Shown here one piece after another: positions 53,146 to 63,666 of a DNA stretch of 64,000 nucleotides. Both the position numbers and the translations under genes were made by a program. The stretch comes from Amycolatopsis sp. NBC_01480 (lineage in GTDB: Bacteria; Actinomycetota; Actinomycetes; Mycobacteriales; Pseudonocardiaceae), in NCBI RefSeq assembly GCF_036227205.1, contig NZ_CP109442.1:5952001-6016000 (forward strand). The letters run 5' to 3'. Below the pieces are notes generated by a model. It did no database searches, had not been told where the DNA came from, and saw only the letters and a list, made by a program, of their open reading frames with translations. Position 1 is the first letter of the stretch. Every line of letters begins with the position of its first letter.

Positions 53146-54125
53146 TCCTGACCAGGGGCTGGGCGCGCGTCGGCGCTTTCGGTGAGCCGTCGGGCCAGGG
53201 CGTGCACCTGGTCACGCAGGGCTTCCGGCTGCTCGATGACAAACGCGTGGTCCAGCCGCGCGAGCACGCCGGGGATCCAGTCCAATCGTTCGGCCCGCAG
53301 CCGGACCCGTACCCAGCCGTCGTCCGGAAGTCCTTGCACCGTGGCGATTCCGGCGGGAAACCGGGCCGAGACTTCCTCCGCTGTTCCTTGGACGCGCAGC
53401 GAAACCTCGTGCCGGTAGGGCACCTCGGCGAGCCCGGTCAGCACCCGCTCGCCCGGGTCGAATCCGGTGGGGACCTCGAATTCGCCGGGCAGCACGGTCG
53501 CGTTCTCGATCCGGTCCAGCCGGAAAGTGCGCACCTCGCCGCTGTCCGAGTCCGCGCCCGTGACATACCAGCGGCCGGAGTGGGCGACGATCCCGTACGG
53601 GTGCAGGGTCCGCTCGCTCCGCCGTCCACCCCAAGCGGTGTAAGCGAAAGCGACGGGACGGCGTGACCGTGCCGCCTCCGCGAGCGTGAGCAGCACGTCC
53701 GTCCCGGGGCTGTTCGCGGCGCGGGCCGGGCGGGTGAATTCGGCGGTGGCGAGCAGCGCGTCCAACCGCTGTCCGATCGCCTGGGGCAGCACCCGCCGCA
53801 CCTTCGCGGTGGCGCTCTCCACTGCGGTCAAGGACGCGGGCACCAGCCCGTCCCGTCGCGCGACGACGAGCCCGAGCAGCACGGCCAGCGCCTCGTCGTC
53901 GGTGAGCATCAGCGGCGGCATCCGGAAGCCGGGCGCGAGCCGGTAGCCGCCGTACCGGCCGCGCACCGAGCGGACCGGCACGTCCAGGTCGATCAGGTGC
54001 CCGGCGTAGCGCCGGACGGTGCGCTCGTCCACGCCGAGCCGCCCGGCCAGCTCGGCGACGGTGCGCGTGCCGCCGGACTGGAGGATCTCCAGCAACGCCA
54101 GCACGCGGGCGGTCGGTCGGGTCAT
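53139..54125 (-). CDS. YafY/DeoR-like transcriptional regulator with WYL domain
   Basis: 328 residues. The N-terminal winged helix is LALLEILQSGGTRTVAELAG then LGVDERTVRRYAGHLIDL. The mid and C-terminal WYL domain has YTAWGGRRSERTLHPYGIVAHSGRWYVTG-type strands and FRLDRIENATVLPGEFE. WYL domains bind small ligands or nucleic acid. It is divergent from the SDR gene across 62 nt containing a perfect inverted repeat, so it probably controls that gene and itself. Its stop codon lies inside palindrome copy 5. Confidence 0.9.
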   Translation of the reverse strand: MTRPTARVLALLEILQSGGTRTVAELAGRLGVDERTVRRYAGHLIDLDVPVRSVRGRYGGYRLAPGFRMPPLMLTDDEALAVLLGLVVARRDGLVPASLTAVESATAKVRRVLPQAIGQRLDALLATAEFTRPARAANSPGTDVLLTLAEAARSRRPVAFAYTAWGGRRSERTLHPYGIVAHSGRWYVTGADSDSGEVRTFRLDRIENATVLPGEFEVPTGFDPGERVLTGLAEVPYRHEVSLRVQGTAEEVSARFPAGIATVQGLPDDGWVRVRLRAERLDWIPGVLARLDHAFVIEQPEALRDQVHALARRLTESADARPAPGQDS

Positions 54126-54142
54126 GGCGAAAGTGTGGCACG

Positions 54143-54169
54143 GATACCGGGCGGATCCTGTCCGGTATC
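54143..54169. promoter_or_regulatory. Candidate WYL-regulator operator between divergent genes
   Basis: Arms gataccgg (54143-54150) and ccggtatc (54162-54169) are perfectly inverted with an 11-nt spacer. TAGCGT at 54175-54180 is a likely -10 for the SDR gene, whose ATG follows 7 nt later, so a bound dimer would sit over the promoter. Confidence 0.6.
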
Positions 54170-54187
54170 GGTCCTAGCGTGGTCGGC

Positions 54188-54952
54188 ATGACCCAGATTG
54201 CGAAATTGACCGGCTTCACCGGTGCCACCGCGCTCGTCACCGGCGCCACGAGCGGCATCGGCCGGGCGGTGGCCGTGGCGCTGGCGACCCGCGGTGCCCA
54301 GGTGATCGTCACCGGCCGGGACGCGGCGCGCGGCGAAGCGGTCGTCACCGAGATCCGCGTGTCCGGCGGCAAGGCCGACTTCCTCGCGGGCGACCTCGCG
54401 GACGCGGGCGCCGTGCGGGCATTGGCGCGCCAGGCCGCCGAACTCGGGGGCGGGCACGTCGACGTGCTGGTCAACAACGCCGGCGTGTTCGGCGGAGGCC
54501 CCACCGCGGACATCACCGCCGAAGAGATCGACGCCGTGTACGCGGTCAACGTCCGGGCGCCGTTCCTCCTGGTCGCCGAACTGGCCCCGGCGATGGCCGC
54601 GCGCGGCCGGGGCTCGATCGTCAACGTGCTGACCATGGCCGCCCGGTTCGGGATCGCCGGAATGGCGCTCAACGGCTCGGGCAAGGCGGCGCTGGAACTG
54701 CTGACCAAGTCGTGGGCGGCGGAATTCGGTCCCAGCGGCGTCCGCGTCAACGCGGTCAGCCCCGGCCCCACCCGTACTGAGGGCACCGCGCTGTTCGGCG
54801 AGGGCCTGGACCAGCTTGCCGCCCTCGCCCCCGCCGGCCGGACGGCGGCACCCGAGGAGATCGCCGCCGCCGTCGCCTACCTCGCGAGCTCGGAGGCGTC
54901 CTTCGTGCACGGCGCCATCCTCGACGTCGACGGCGGCCGCAACGCCACGTGA
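54188..54952 (+). CDS. Short-chain dehydrogenase/reductase lacking the catalytic Tyr
   Basis: 254 residues. The NAD(P) loop ALVTGATSGIGRAVAVAL, NNAGVFGG, and the post-catalytic VRVNAVSPGPTRTEGT are all standard for classical SDRs. The active-site YxxxK, however, reads NGSGK (Asn162, Lys166), and the preceding catalytic Ser position (VNVLTMAA) is Thr/Leu. Loss of the Tyr usually abolishes oxidoreductase activity, so this may be a non-catalytic or altered enzyme. ATG 54188 is chosen; TAGCGT lies 7 nt upstream. Divergent from the WYL regulator. Confidence 0.85.
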   Translation: MTQIAKLTGFTGATALVTGATSGIGRAVAVALATRGAQVIVTGRDAARGEAVVTEIRVSGGKADFLAGDLADAGAVRALARQAAELGGGHVDVLVNNAGVFGGGPTADITAEEIDAVYAVNVRAPFLLVAELAPAMAARGRGSIVNVLTMAARFGIAGMALNGSGKAALELLTKSWAAEFGPSGVRVNAVSPGPTRTEGTALFGEGLDQLAALAPAGRTAAPEEIAAAVAYLASSEASFVHGAILDVDGGRNAT

Positions 54953-55004
54953 GACCGGTCGTCCCCCTTATCAAAGCCGCCGCCCCGCGGCCGGTCTAAG
55001 CAGA

Positions 55005-55073
55005 TTGCGGGTGCAGCGGATGACGCTTTCCCTGCACTGAATGCGGCGGAAGCGTCATCCGCTGCAACCGCAA
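55005..55073. repeat. 24-bp inverted repeat between convergent genes
   Basis: Left arm 55005-55028 (ttgcgggtgcagcggatgac...) and right arm 55050-55073 pair with a single mismatch around a 21-nt loop. It ends 20 nt before the stop of the nitrilase-like gene and begins 53 nt after the SDR stop. Probable two-way terminator or dispersed palindrome. Confidence 0.75.
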
Positions 55074-55092
55074 AGCCGGCCCCGCGCGGCCG

Positions 55093-55887
55093 CTAGAGCC
55101 GCCGGTTCGCCAGCGCGCCCGTGGCCGACCGGGCCTTCACCGCGACGGCCGGGTCGAGGTCGAGCACCACGCTCTCCGGTGCCGCCCCCAGCTGGGCGAC
55201 CACGCGGCCGAAGCCGTCGGCCACCGTCGACCAGCCGATGCCGGTGGGGGCCTTCGGGTTGACCTCGGTCCCGGTGGCCGCCGGGTCGGCCTGGCCGCAG
55301 GCCGCGACCCAGCAGCCGGAGTCGAGCGCGCGGGCGCGGACGAGCACCTCCCACTGGTCGCGCTTGCCCTCGCCCGCGCCCCAGGACGCCGGGACCAGCA
55401 CCAGGTCCGCGCCGTCGTCCGCGAGCCAGCGGAACAGCTCCGGGAAGCGCAGGTCGTAACAGGTCGCGACGCCGAACACGGTGCCGCCGGCCTCGAACGT
55501 CAGCGGCGCGGCGCCCGGTGCGACGGTGTCGGACTCGGCGAAGCCGAACGCGTCGTACAGGTGGATCTTGTCGTAGCCGAGGTGGTGCCCGAGGCCGGTG
55601 ACCAGCAGCGTGTTGCGCACCCGGCCGTCCTCGGCCGGGGTGAACATGCCCGCGATCACCAGCACCTCGTGCTCGGCCGCGATCGCCGCGACGGCCTGCG
55701 CCCACGGGCCGTCGAGCGGCTGCGCGACCGGGGCGAGCGGGCGGCCGAACCGTGCCATCGTCGCCTCCGGGAACACCACCGCCTGCGCGCCGTCCGCCGC
55801 GGCGGCCTCGACGCCGGAGCGAACCAGTTTCAGGTTGGCCTCCGGATCGTCGCCCGAAGTGAGCTGGCACAACCCGATCCGCGGCAC
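55093..55887 (-). CDS. Carbon-nitrogen hydrolase (nitrilase superfamily)
   Basis: 264 residues. The Glu-Lys-Cys triad is complete: Glu41 in [11 protein letters not shown], Lys107 in [12 protein letters not shown], and Cys143 in [11 protein letters not shown]. The [12 protein letters not shown] segment and length resemble the Nit/omega-amidase branch, which hydrolyses deaminated glutathione or alpha-keto acid amides, though this subgroup call is tentative. aggagg lies about 8 nt before ATG 55887. It is divergent from hisD but unlikely to be functionally tied to histidine synthesis. Confidence 0.9.
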   Translation of the reverse strand: MPRIGLCQLTSGDDPEANLKLVRSGVEAAAADGAQAVVFPEATMARFGRPLAPVAQPLDGPWAQAVAAIAAEHEVLVIAGMFTPAEDGRVRNTLLVTGLGHHLGYDKIHLYDAFGFAESDTVAPGAAPLTFEAGGTVFGVATCYDLRFPELFRWLADDGADLVLVPASWGAGEGKRDQWEVLVRARALDSGCWVAACGQADPAATGTEVNPKAPTGIGWSTVADGFGRVVAQLGAAPESVVLDLDPAVAVKARSATGALANRRL

Positions 55888-55972
55888 GGCGGCCTCCTCG
55901 TCTTCCCCGACAGCTGGTCACCACCGAGTATCCCTGCCGGAACTGTCGGGGCCACCTCGTACCCTGGTGACC

Positions 55973-58504
<2,532 letters not shown>

Positions 58505-58508
<4 letters not shown>

Positions 58509-59104
58509 GCCGAGTAGGCAAGGTGGAGCGGACCACCAAGGAGTCGTCCATCCTGGTCCAGCTGGACCTCGACGGCACGGGCCAGGTCGAGATCGCCACC
58601 GGCGTGCCGTTCTACGACCACATGCTCACCGCGTTCGGCGTGCACGGCTCGCTGGACCTCAAGGTGGAAGCGGCCGGCGACGTCCACATCGACGCCCACC
58701 ACACCGTCGAGGACACCGCGATCGTGCTCGGCCAGGCGATCCGCCAGGCGCTGGGCGACAAGAGCGGCATCCGCCGGTTCGGCGACGCCTGGATCCCGAT
58801 GGACGAGACGCTGGCCCACGCCGCGATCGACGTCTCGGGCCGCCCGTACTGCGTGCACGTGGGCGAGCCGGAGCAGTTCAACACCTTCACCATCGGCGGC
58901 AATTACCCGTTTGTGCTGACCCGGCACGTGTTCGACTCGCTGTCGTTCCACGCGCAGCTGGCTTTGCACGTGCGCGTGATCCACGGCCGCGATCCGCACC
59001 ACATCGCGGAGGCGCAGTACAAGGCCGTCGCCAGGGCCCTGCGCGCGGCCACGGAGCCGGACCCGCGCGCGGGCGGCATCCCGTCGACCAAGGGCGTGCT
59101 CTAG
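58505..59104 (+). CDS. hisB: Imidazoleglycerol-phosphate dehydratase
   Basis: 199 residues, the monofunctional actinobacterial form without the phosphatase domain. It dehydrates imidazole glycerol phosphate to imidazole acetol phosphate, using two manganese ions held by repeated His motifs: [46 protein letters not shown], and [17 protein letters not shown]. It opens [22 protein letters not shown]. Its TAG stop overlaps the stop of the opposing MBL gene in a shared CTAG. Downstream his genes (hisH, hisA) are not in the window. Confidence 0.96.
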
Positions 59105-59838
59105 ACGCCGAACACCGCGCGCGGCGCCGCGTACGCCACCGGGCCGGGGAAGTGCTCCGCGGCCCGGGTCACGGCGTCGCGCGCGGTGATGGTGTGGCCC
59201 ACGTGCGTGAGCAGCAGCCGCGCCGCCCCGGTGGCCGCGCGGCCCGCCTCGGCGGGGGTGAGGTGCACAGTGGACGGCTCGTCGCTGTCGGCCTCGCACA
59301 GGAACAGGTCCGCGCCGTCGGCCAGCTTCGCCAGCGCGTCGCACGGTCCGGTGTCGCCGGAGTAGGCCAGCGTCCGGGTGCCGTCGGTCGCGCGGAGGCC
59401 GAACGCGGGAAAGCCGTGGGCGACGGCCACCGACGTCAGCTCGAGGTCGCCGACCCGCGCGCGATGGCCGTCATGCAGCTCGTGCACGGCGAAGGCCTGC
59501 TCGATCGGCGCGCGCCCGGTGTTGCTGAGGAACGCCGAAAGCCGGGCGGCCGTGCCCGGCGGGCCGTAGAGCGGGATCGGCTTGCGCGGCGGCAGGTCCG
59601 CGAACAGCAGCGCGTACACGGCCGGCAGCAGGTCGGCGACGTGGTCGGCGTGCAGGTGCGAGACCCAGACCGCGTCCAGCTCGTCGGGCGCGGTGTGCTC
59701 CTGCAGCGCGGCGAGCGTGCCGGGGCCGGCGTCGAGCCAGATCTTCGTGGCCCCGTGCCGGATCAGGTAGCCGGAGCAGGGATTGTCCGGGCGGGGGTAC
59801 GGGGTCGCGCTGCCCAGTACCGTCACGGTGAAGGCCAT
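59101..59838 (-). CDS. MBL-fold hydrolase, RNase Z/ElaC-like
   Basis: 245 residues. Zinc motif [12 protein letters not shown] gives His61, His63, Asp65 and His66. Other ligands are in [11 protein letters not shown] and LLLTHVGHT near the C-terminus. The opening [22 protein letters not shown] is typical of RNase Z-like and arylsulphatase-like members. It may be a tRNA 3' processing relative or a small-molecule phosphodiesterase; the flexible arm typical of true RNase Z is not evident, so the former is unsure. It is convergent with hisB and 17 nt divergent from a small membrane-protein gene. Confidence 0.85.
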   Translation of the reverse strand: MAFTVTVLGSATPYPRPDNPCSGYLIRHGATKIWLDAGPGTLAALQEHTAPDELDAVWVSHLHADHVADLLPAVYALLFADLPPRKPIPLYGPPGTAARLSAFLSNTGRAPIEQAFAVHELHDGHRARVGDLELTSVAVAHGFPAFGLRATDGTRTLAYSGDTGPCDALAKLADGADLFLCEADSDEPSTVHLTPAEAGRAATGAARLLLTHVGHTITARDAVTRAAEHFPGPVAYAAPRAVFGV

Positions 59839-59855
59839 GTGGCACGCTGACCTTC

Positions 59856-60014
59856 GTGAGCAAAGAGGTCATCGCCGTCCTGCTGCTGGCCCTCGGCGGC
59901 TTCCTGATCGGCGGCGTCTACTCGACGTGGAAGACGGCGAAGTTCATCGCCATCGCGTTGGGCGTGGCCGCGGTCCTGTCCGTCGGTGGCGCCATCGCCT
60001 GGCTGGCCGGCTGA
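59856..60014 (+). CDS. Small two-helix membrane protein
   Basis: 52 residues from GTG 59856. Two hydrophobic helices (VIAVLLLALGGFLIGGV and FIAIALGVAAVLSVGGAIAWL) are joined by a short polar turn, YSTWKTAK. Function unknown; similar tiny membrane proteins are frequent in actinobacteria. It lies divergent from the MBL gene and ends 14 nt before a perfect hairpin, which supports it being a real transcription unit. Codon use fits the genome. Confidence 0.65.
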   Translation: MSKEVIAVLLLALGGFLIGGVYSTWKTAKFIAIALGVAAVLSVGGAIAWLAG

Positions 60015-60028
60015 CTTTCCCCCAATGT

Positions 60029-60079
60029 CCGTCAAGGCCTCCTTACCCGCGCCGGACGCGGGTAAGGAGGCCTTGACGG
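60029..60079. terminator. Perfect 23-bp hairpin between convergent genes
   Basis: Arms at 60029-60051 (ccgtcaaggcctccttaccc...) and 60057-60079 are fully complementary around the 5-nt loop ccgga. It lies 14 nt after the small membrane-protein stop and 17 nt before the MMPL stop on the other strand, so it can serve both. Its length suggests it may also belong to a dispersed palindrome family. Confidence 0.8.
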
Positions 60080-60096
60080 CATCCGGGCGGGCCCTC

Positions 60097-62274
60097 TCAG
60101 GCGTTGGTGAGCTGGTGGTCGTCGGGCGTGTCGAGCTTCTTGGTCAGGCCCTCGCCCTCCACGTCGACGTTCGGCAGGATCCGGTCGAGCCACCGCGGCA
60201 GCCACCAGGCGCCCCGGCCGAGCAGCGACATCACCGCGGGCACGATCGTCATCCGGACCACGAAGGCGTCGACCAGCACCCCGAAGGCGAGCGCGAACCC
60301 GATCGACTGGATCAGCGTCGACTCGGCCAGCACGAAGCCGGCGAACACGCTGATCATGATCAGCGCCGCCGCCACGACCACCCGCGCGCCGTGCCGGAAG
60401 CCGGTGACCATGGCCTCCTGCGGGTCGGCGCCGTGCACGTGCTCCTCGCGCATCCGCGTCACCAGGAACACCTGGTAGTCCATCGCGAGTCCGAACAGGA
60501 CGCCGATCAGCAGGATCGGCAGCATGCTCATGATCGGCCCGGTCGAGGCGACGCCGAGCAGGTCCTTCAGCCAGCCCCACTGGAACACCGCGACCACCGC
60601 GCCGAACGTCGCCGCCACGGAGCCGAGGAAGCCGAGCGTCGCCTTCAGCGGCACCACGACCGAGCGGAACACCAGCATCAGCAGGATGAACGCGAGCCCG
60701 ACGATCAGCGCGAGGTAGGGCAGCATCGCGTCGGAGAGCTTCTGCGAGACGTCGATGTTCGCGGCGGTCTGGCCGGTGACGGCGAGGCTCGCGCCGGTCG
60801 TCTCGTGCAGCGGCCCGGACTGCGCCCGGATCGCCGCGACCAGGTCCTCGGTCTGCTTGCTGCTCGGCCCGCTCTTCGGGATCACGCTCAGCAGCGCGGT
60901 GTCCCCGGAGGCGTTCACGTTCGGCGGCGTCACGGCGGCGACGTCCGGCAGGGTGCTGATCCCGGCGACGGCCTGCTTGAGCGCCTCGGGGCTGTGGTTC
61001 GCGCCGGTGTCGATCACCACCAGCAGCGGGCCGTTCGCGCCCTCGCCGAAGCCCTTGCTGACCAGCTCGTAGGCCTTGTGCTGCGTCGATTCCGGCGCGG
61101 CGGAGCTGTCGTTCGGCAGGCCCAGCTGCATGCCCAGCGCGGGCAGCGCGACGACCACGAGGCCGGCCAGCGACGCGAGCAGCACGGGCACGCGGTGCCG
61201 GGCGACGAACCGGGCCCAGCGCTCGCCGTGGGTCTGTGTGGAAGGCTTGCGGCGCAAGCGAATCCGGTTGCCGAGCAGACGTGAGCCGGCGAAGCCGAGC
61301 ACCGCGGGCAGCAGCGTCAACGCGATCAGCACGGCCACCGCGACGGTCACCGCCGCGGCAATGCCCATCTGGCCCAGGAACGGGATGCCGACCACGGTCA
61401 GCCCGGCCAGCGCGATGATCACGGTGAGCCCGGCGAACACCACCGCGGACCCGGCGGTGCCGGCCGCGCGTCCGGCCGCCTCCTCGGGTTCTCGGCCGAG
61501 GCTCAGCTCGTGCCGGTAGCGCGAGACGATGAAGAGCGCGTAGTCGATGCCCACGGCGAGGCCGATCATCAGCGCGAGGATCGGGGTGTTGGAGTTCAGC
61601 TCCAGGAAGCCGGAGGCGAGCGTGATGCCCGCGAAGCCGATGCCGACGCCGATCAGCGCGGTGAGCAGCGGAATGCCCGCGGCCAGCAGTGACCCGAACG
61701 TGATGATCAGGACGACGGCCGCCACGGCGACGCCGAGGCCTTCGGTCGCGCCGGTCGCGGGCATGGCCTGCGCCGCGTCGCCGCCGAACTCGACCTCGTA
61801 ACCGCTCTGCTTGACGCTGTTGCCGCTGTCGAGCAGCGCCTGGCGGTCACTGTCGGTCAGCTCGAAGCCCTTGACGGTGTAGCTCGCCTGGGCGAGCGCG
61901 ACCTGGCCGTCGGGCGAGACGGACTTGGCCTGGAACGGGTCGACCACGGACGCGACCTTCGGCGCGGCCTTGAGGTGCGAGACCACGGACTCGACGGCGG
62001 CCCGGCCCGCCGGGTCGGTGACGGTGTGGCCCGGCGGCGCGGCGATCACCACCCGCGCAGTCGCGCCACCCGCCGAGGCCTGCGGAAACTTCTCCGCCAG
62101 CCGGTCGATGGCCTGCTGGGACTCCGTGCCCGGGATCGTCACCGAGTCGGACAGCTGGCCGGACAGGGTCAGCGCGCCGACGCCGAGCGCCACGAGCACG
62201 GCCGCCCACACGGCCGTGACGAGGGCTCGCCGCCGGAACGACAACCGGCCGAGCCGGTAGAGGAAAGTCGCCAC
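60097..62274 (-). CDS. MMPL/RND-family membrane transporter
   Basis: 725 residues from GTG 62274 (ggag upstream). There are two halves, each with one membrane helix, a large extracytoplasmic loop and five further helices. GIGFAGITLASGF and VGIDYALFIVSRYRHEL lie in the first half; LLIGVLFGLAMDYQVFLVTRM in the second, the GxxxDY motifs that relay protons. MMPL proteins export lipids, siderophores or drugs using the proton gradient; actinobacterial members divergent from TetR genes are often drug-inducible. Five palindromic operators lie in the 210-nt gap to the TetR gene. Confidence 0.92.
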   Translation of the reverse strand: MATFLYRLGRLSFRRRALVTAVWAAVLVALGVGALTLSGQLSDSVTIPGTESQQAIDRLAEKFPQASAGGATARVVIAAPPGHTVTDPAGRAAVESVVSHLKAAPKVASVVDPFQAKSVSPDGQVALAQASYTVKGFELTDSDRQALLDSGNSVKQSGYEVEFGGDAAQAMPATGATEGLGVAVAAVVLIITFGSLLAAGIPLLTALIGVGIGFAGITLASGFLELNSNTPILALMIGLAVGIDYALFIVSRYRHELSLGREPEEAAGRAAGTAGSAVVFAGLTVIIALAGLTVVGIPFLGQMGIAAAVTVAVAVLIALTLLPAVLGFAGSRLLGNRIRLRRKPSTQTHGERWARFVARHRVPVLLASLAGLVVVALPALGMQLGLPNDSSAAPESTQHKAYELVSKGFGEGANGPLLVVIDTGANHSPEALKQAVAGISTLPDVAAVTPPNVNASGDTALLSVIPKSGPSSKQTEDLVAAIRAQSGPLHETTGASLAVTGQTAANIDVSQKLSDAMLPYLALIVGLAFILLMLVFRSVVVPLKATLGFLGSVAATFGAVVAVFQWGWLKDLLGVASTGPIMSMLPILLIGVLFGLAMDYQVFLVTRMREEHVHGADPQEAMVTGFRHGARVVVAAALIMISVFAGFVLAESTLIQSIGFALAFGVLVDAFVVRMTIVPAVMSLLGRGAWWLPRWLDRILPNVDVEGEGLTKKLDTPDDHQLTNA

Positions 62275-62337
62275 GGGTGTTGTCTCCGTTTCGCCCGAAT
62301 AGGGCCTTCGTCACTCGTACTAGTGAGTTCGAAGCTA

Positions 62338-62441
62338 GCCGATCGGCAAGGGCTCTGCCAAGCCGATCGGCTAGTGTGTGACTAGCCGCACGGCAAGCGG
62401 TTTGCTAGCCGATCGGCAGGGAAACCGGTTTGCCGATCGGC
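62338..62441. promoter_or_regulatory. Five regularly spaced TetR operator half-palindromes/palindromes
   Basis: gccgatcggc occurs at 62338, 62362, 62408 and 62432, and a variant gccgcacggc at 62385, giving start-to-start steps of 24, 23, 23 and 24 bp. Flanks extend to taGCCGATCGGCaa. The array fills the gap between the divergent MMPL and TetR genes and is the likely site of repression. Confidence 0.85.
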
Positions 62442-62484
62442 AGGGCCGTGACGTAGGCTCCCTCCGCTTTGACGAGGAGGAACG

Positions 62485-63054
62485 ATGACGACCGCCGTCC
62501 CGGCCGAAGACACGCGCACCCGGCTGCTGGGCACCGCGCTGAGGCTGTTCGCCGAGCACGGCGTGGAGGGCACGTCGCTGCAGATGATCGCCGACGCGCT
62601 GGGCGTCACCAAGGCGGCGGTGTACTACCACTTCAAGACCAAGGCCGAGATCACCGAGGCGGTGGCCGAGCCCGGTATCCGCGAGCTGGACGTGCTGGTG
62701 GTCGAGGCCGCGAAGCAGCGCCGCCGCGGCGCCCAGATCGATCAGCTGCTCGACGGTTTCGTGGACCTGGTGGTGCGCCACCGCGTGCTGGTCGCGCTGT
62801 TCTCCAGCGACCCGGGCATCAACCGCGCGATCGAGAAGTCGGCCCACGGCATGGAGGGCTTCGGCAACGCCCTGATCGCCATCCTGGCCGGCCCGGACCC
62901 GGACGTCTCGGCCCGCGTGACCGCCATGGTCGCCCTCACCGGAATCGCCCTGGCCGGCGGCGCCCCCGACCTGGCCGAACTCGACGACGAAACGCTGCGC
63001 CGCGAACTGGTCGACGTGGGCCGCCGCCTGATGGGCCGCCCGCGGCGCCACTGA
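62485..63054 (+). CDS. TetR-family transcriptional regulator
   Basis: 189 residues. The N-terminal helix-turn-helix is GTALRLFAEHGVEGTSLQMI then IADALGVTKAAVYYHFKTK; the C-terminal ligand domain is helical with conserved IDQLLDGFVDLVVRHRVLV. It most likely represses the divergent MMPL exporter and itself through the gccgatcggc array upstream. gaggagg lies about 6 nt before ATG 62485. The inducing ligand is unknown. Confidence 0.9.
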   Translation: MTTAVPAEDTRTRLLGTALRLFAEHGVEGTSLQMIADALGVTKAAVYYHFKTKAEITEAVAEPGIRELDVLVVEAAKQRRRGAQIDQLLDGFVDLVVRHRVLVALFSSDPGINRAIEKSAHGMEGFGNALIAILAGPDPDVSARVTAMVALTGIALAGGAPDLAELDDETLRRELVDVGRRLMGRPRRH

Positions 63055-63082
63055 GCTGCCGCAGTTTCAGGCCGCCGCGGTT

Positions 63083-63631
63083 TCAGCCAGCCGTGGTCAA
63101 GAACTCCGGCGGCACCGAAGCGGTAAGCCAGACTCCGTTGGCGCTTACCTGAAACTCGTGCCCCGCCGCGGCCATGGCGGCGGCGTCCACCCGCAGTACC
63201 AGCGGTTTCCCATGGCGAGTGCCCACCGCGACCGCCGTGTCCACAGTGGCGGACAGGTGCACGGCGTGGCGCCGCATCGGGCGGAGACCCTCCGCGAAGA
63301 TCGCCGCGGCGAAGCGGGTCGCGGTGCCGTGATAGAGGACCGCCGGTGGGGTGGTCGCCGTCAGTTCGAGGTCCACCGCCACGCTGTGGCCCTGGCTGGC
63401 TCGGATGCGCGTGCCGGTGTCGTCGAAGGCGAAGCGGCGTTTCGCGTTGTGCGTGACCACTTCCGCCAGCTCGGCCCGGGTCACCGGCGCGCCGTGCCGG
63501 GCCAGGCAGGCGAGCAGGGTGTCCACCTCGGCCCACCCGGCCGGGTCCAGGGTCAGGCCGATCGCGGCCGGATCGTGGCGCAGGTGGCGGGAAAGCCGCT
63601 TCGAGATGCGGGTTCGTTGTTCTTCTTTCAT
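63083..63631 (-). CDS. kptA: RNA 2'-phosphotransferase (Tpt1/KptA)
   Basis: 182 residues from ATG 63631. It uses NAD to remove an internal 2'-phosphate from RNA through an ADP-ribosylated intermediate. Motifs include RISKRLSRHLRHDPAAIGL, VTHNAKRRFAF, IRASQGHSV, VLYHGTATRFAAAI and HAVHLSATVDTAVAVG, matching the two-lobe Tpt1 fold with its conserved Arg-His-Arg-Arg residues. Bacteria with KptA generally lack the tRNA-splicing pathway that makes its eukaryotic substrate, so its natural target is unclear. Confidence 0.9.
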   Translation of the reverse strand: MKEEQRTRISKRLSRHLRHDPAAIGLTLDPAGWAEVDTLLACLARHGAPVTRAELAEVVTHNAKRRFAFDDTGTRIRASQGHSVAVDLELTATTPPAVLYHGTATRFAAAIFAEGLRPMRRHAVHLSATVDTAVAVGTRHGKPLVLRVDAAAMAAAGHEFQVSANGVWLTASVPPEFLTTAG

Positions 63632-63666
63632 TTCCCGTCCAGTGAAGCAGTCCGCGCAAGCGAAAA

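Noticed and set aside
62338..62441. The gccgatcggc array as a CRISPR-like repeat array
   Set aside because: Units are 10-bp palindromes with 13-14 nt spacers, far too short, and they lie in a divergent TetR promoter region.
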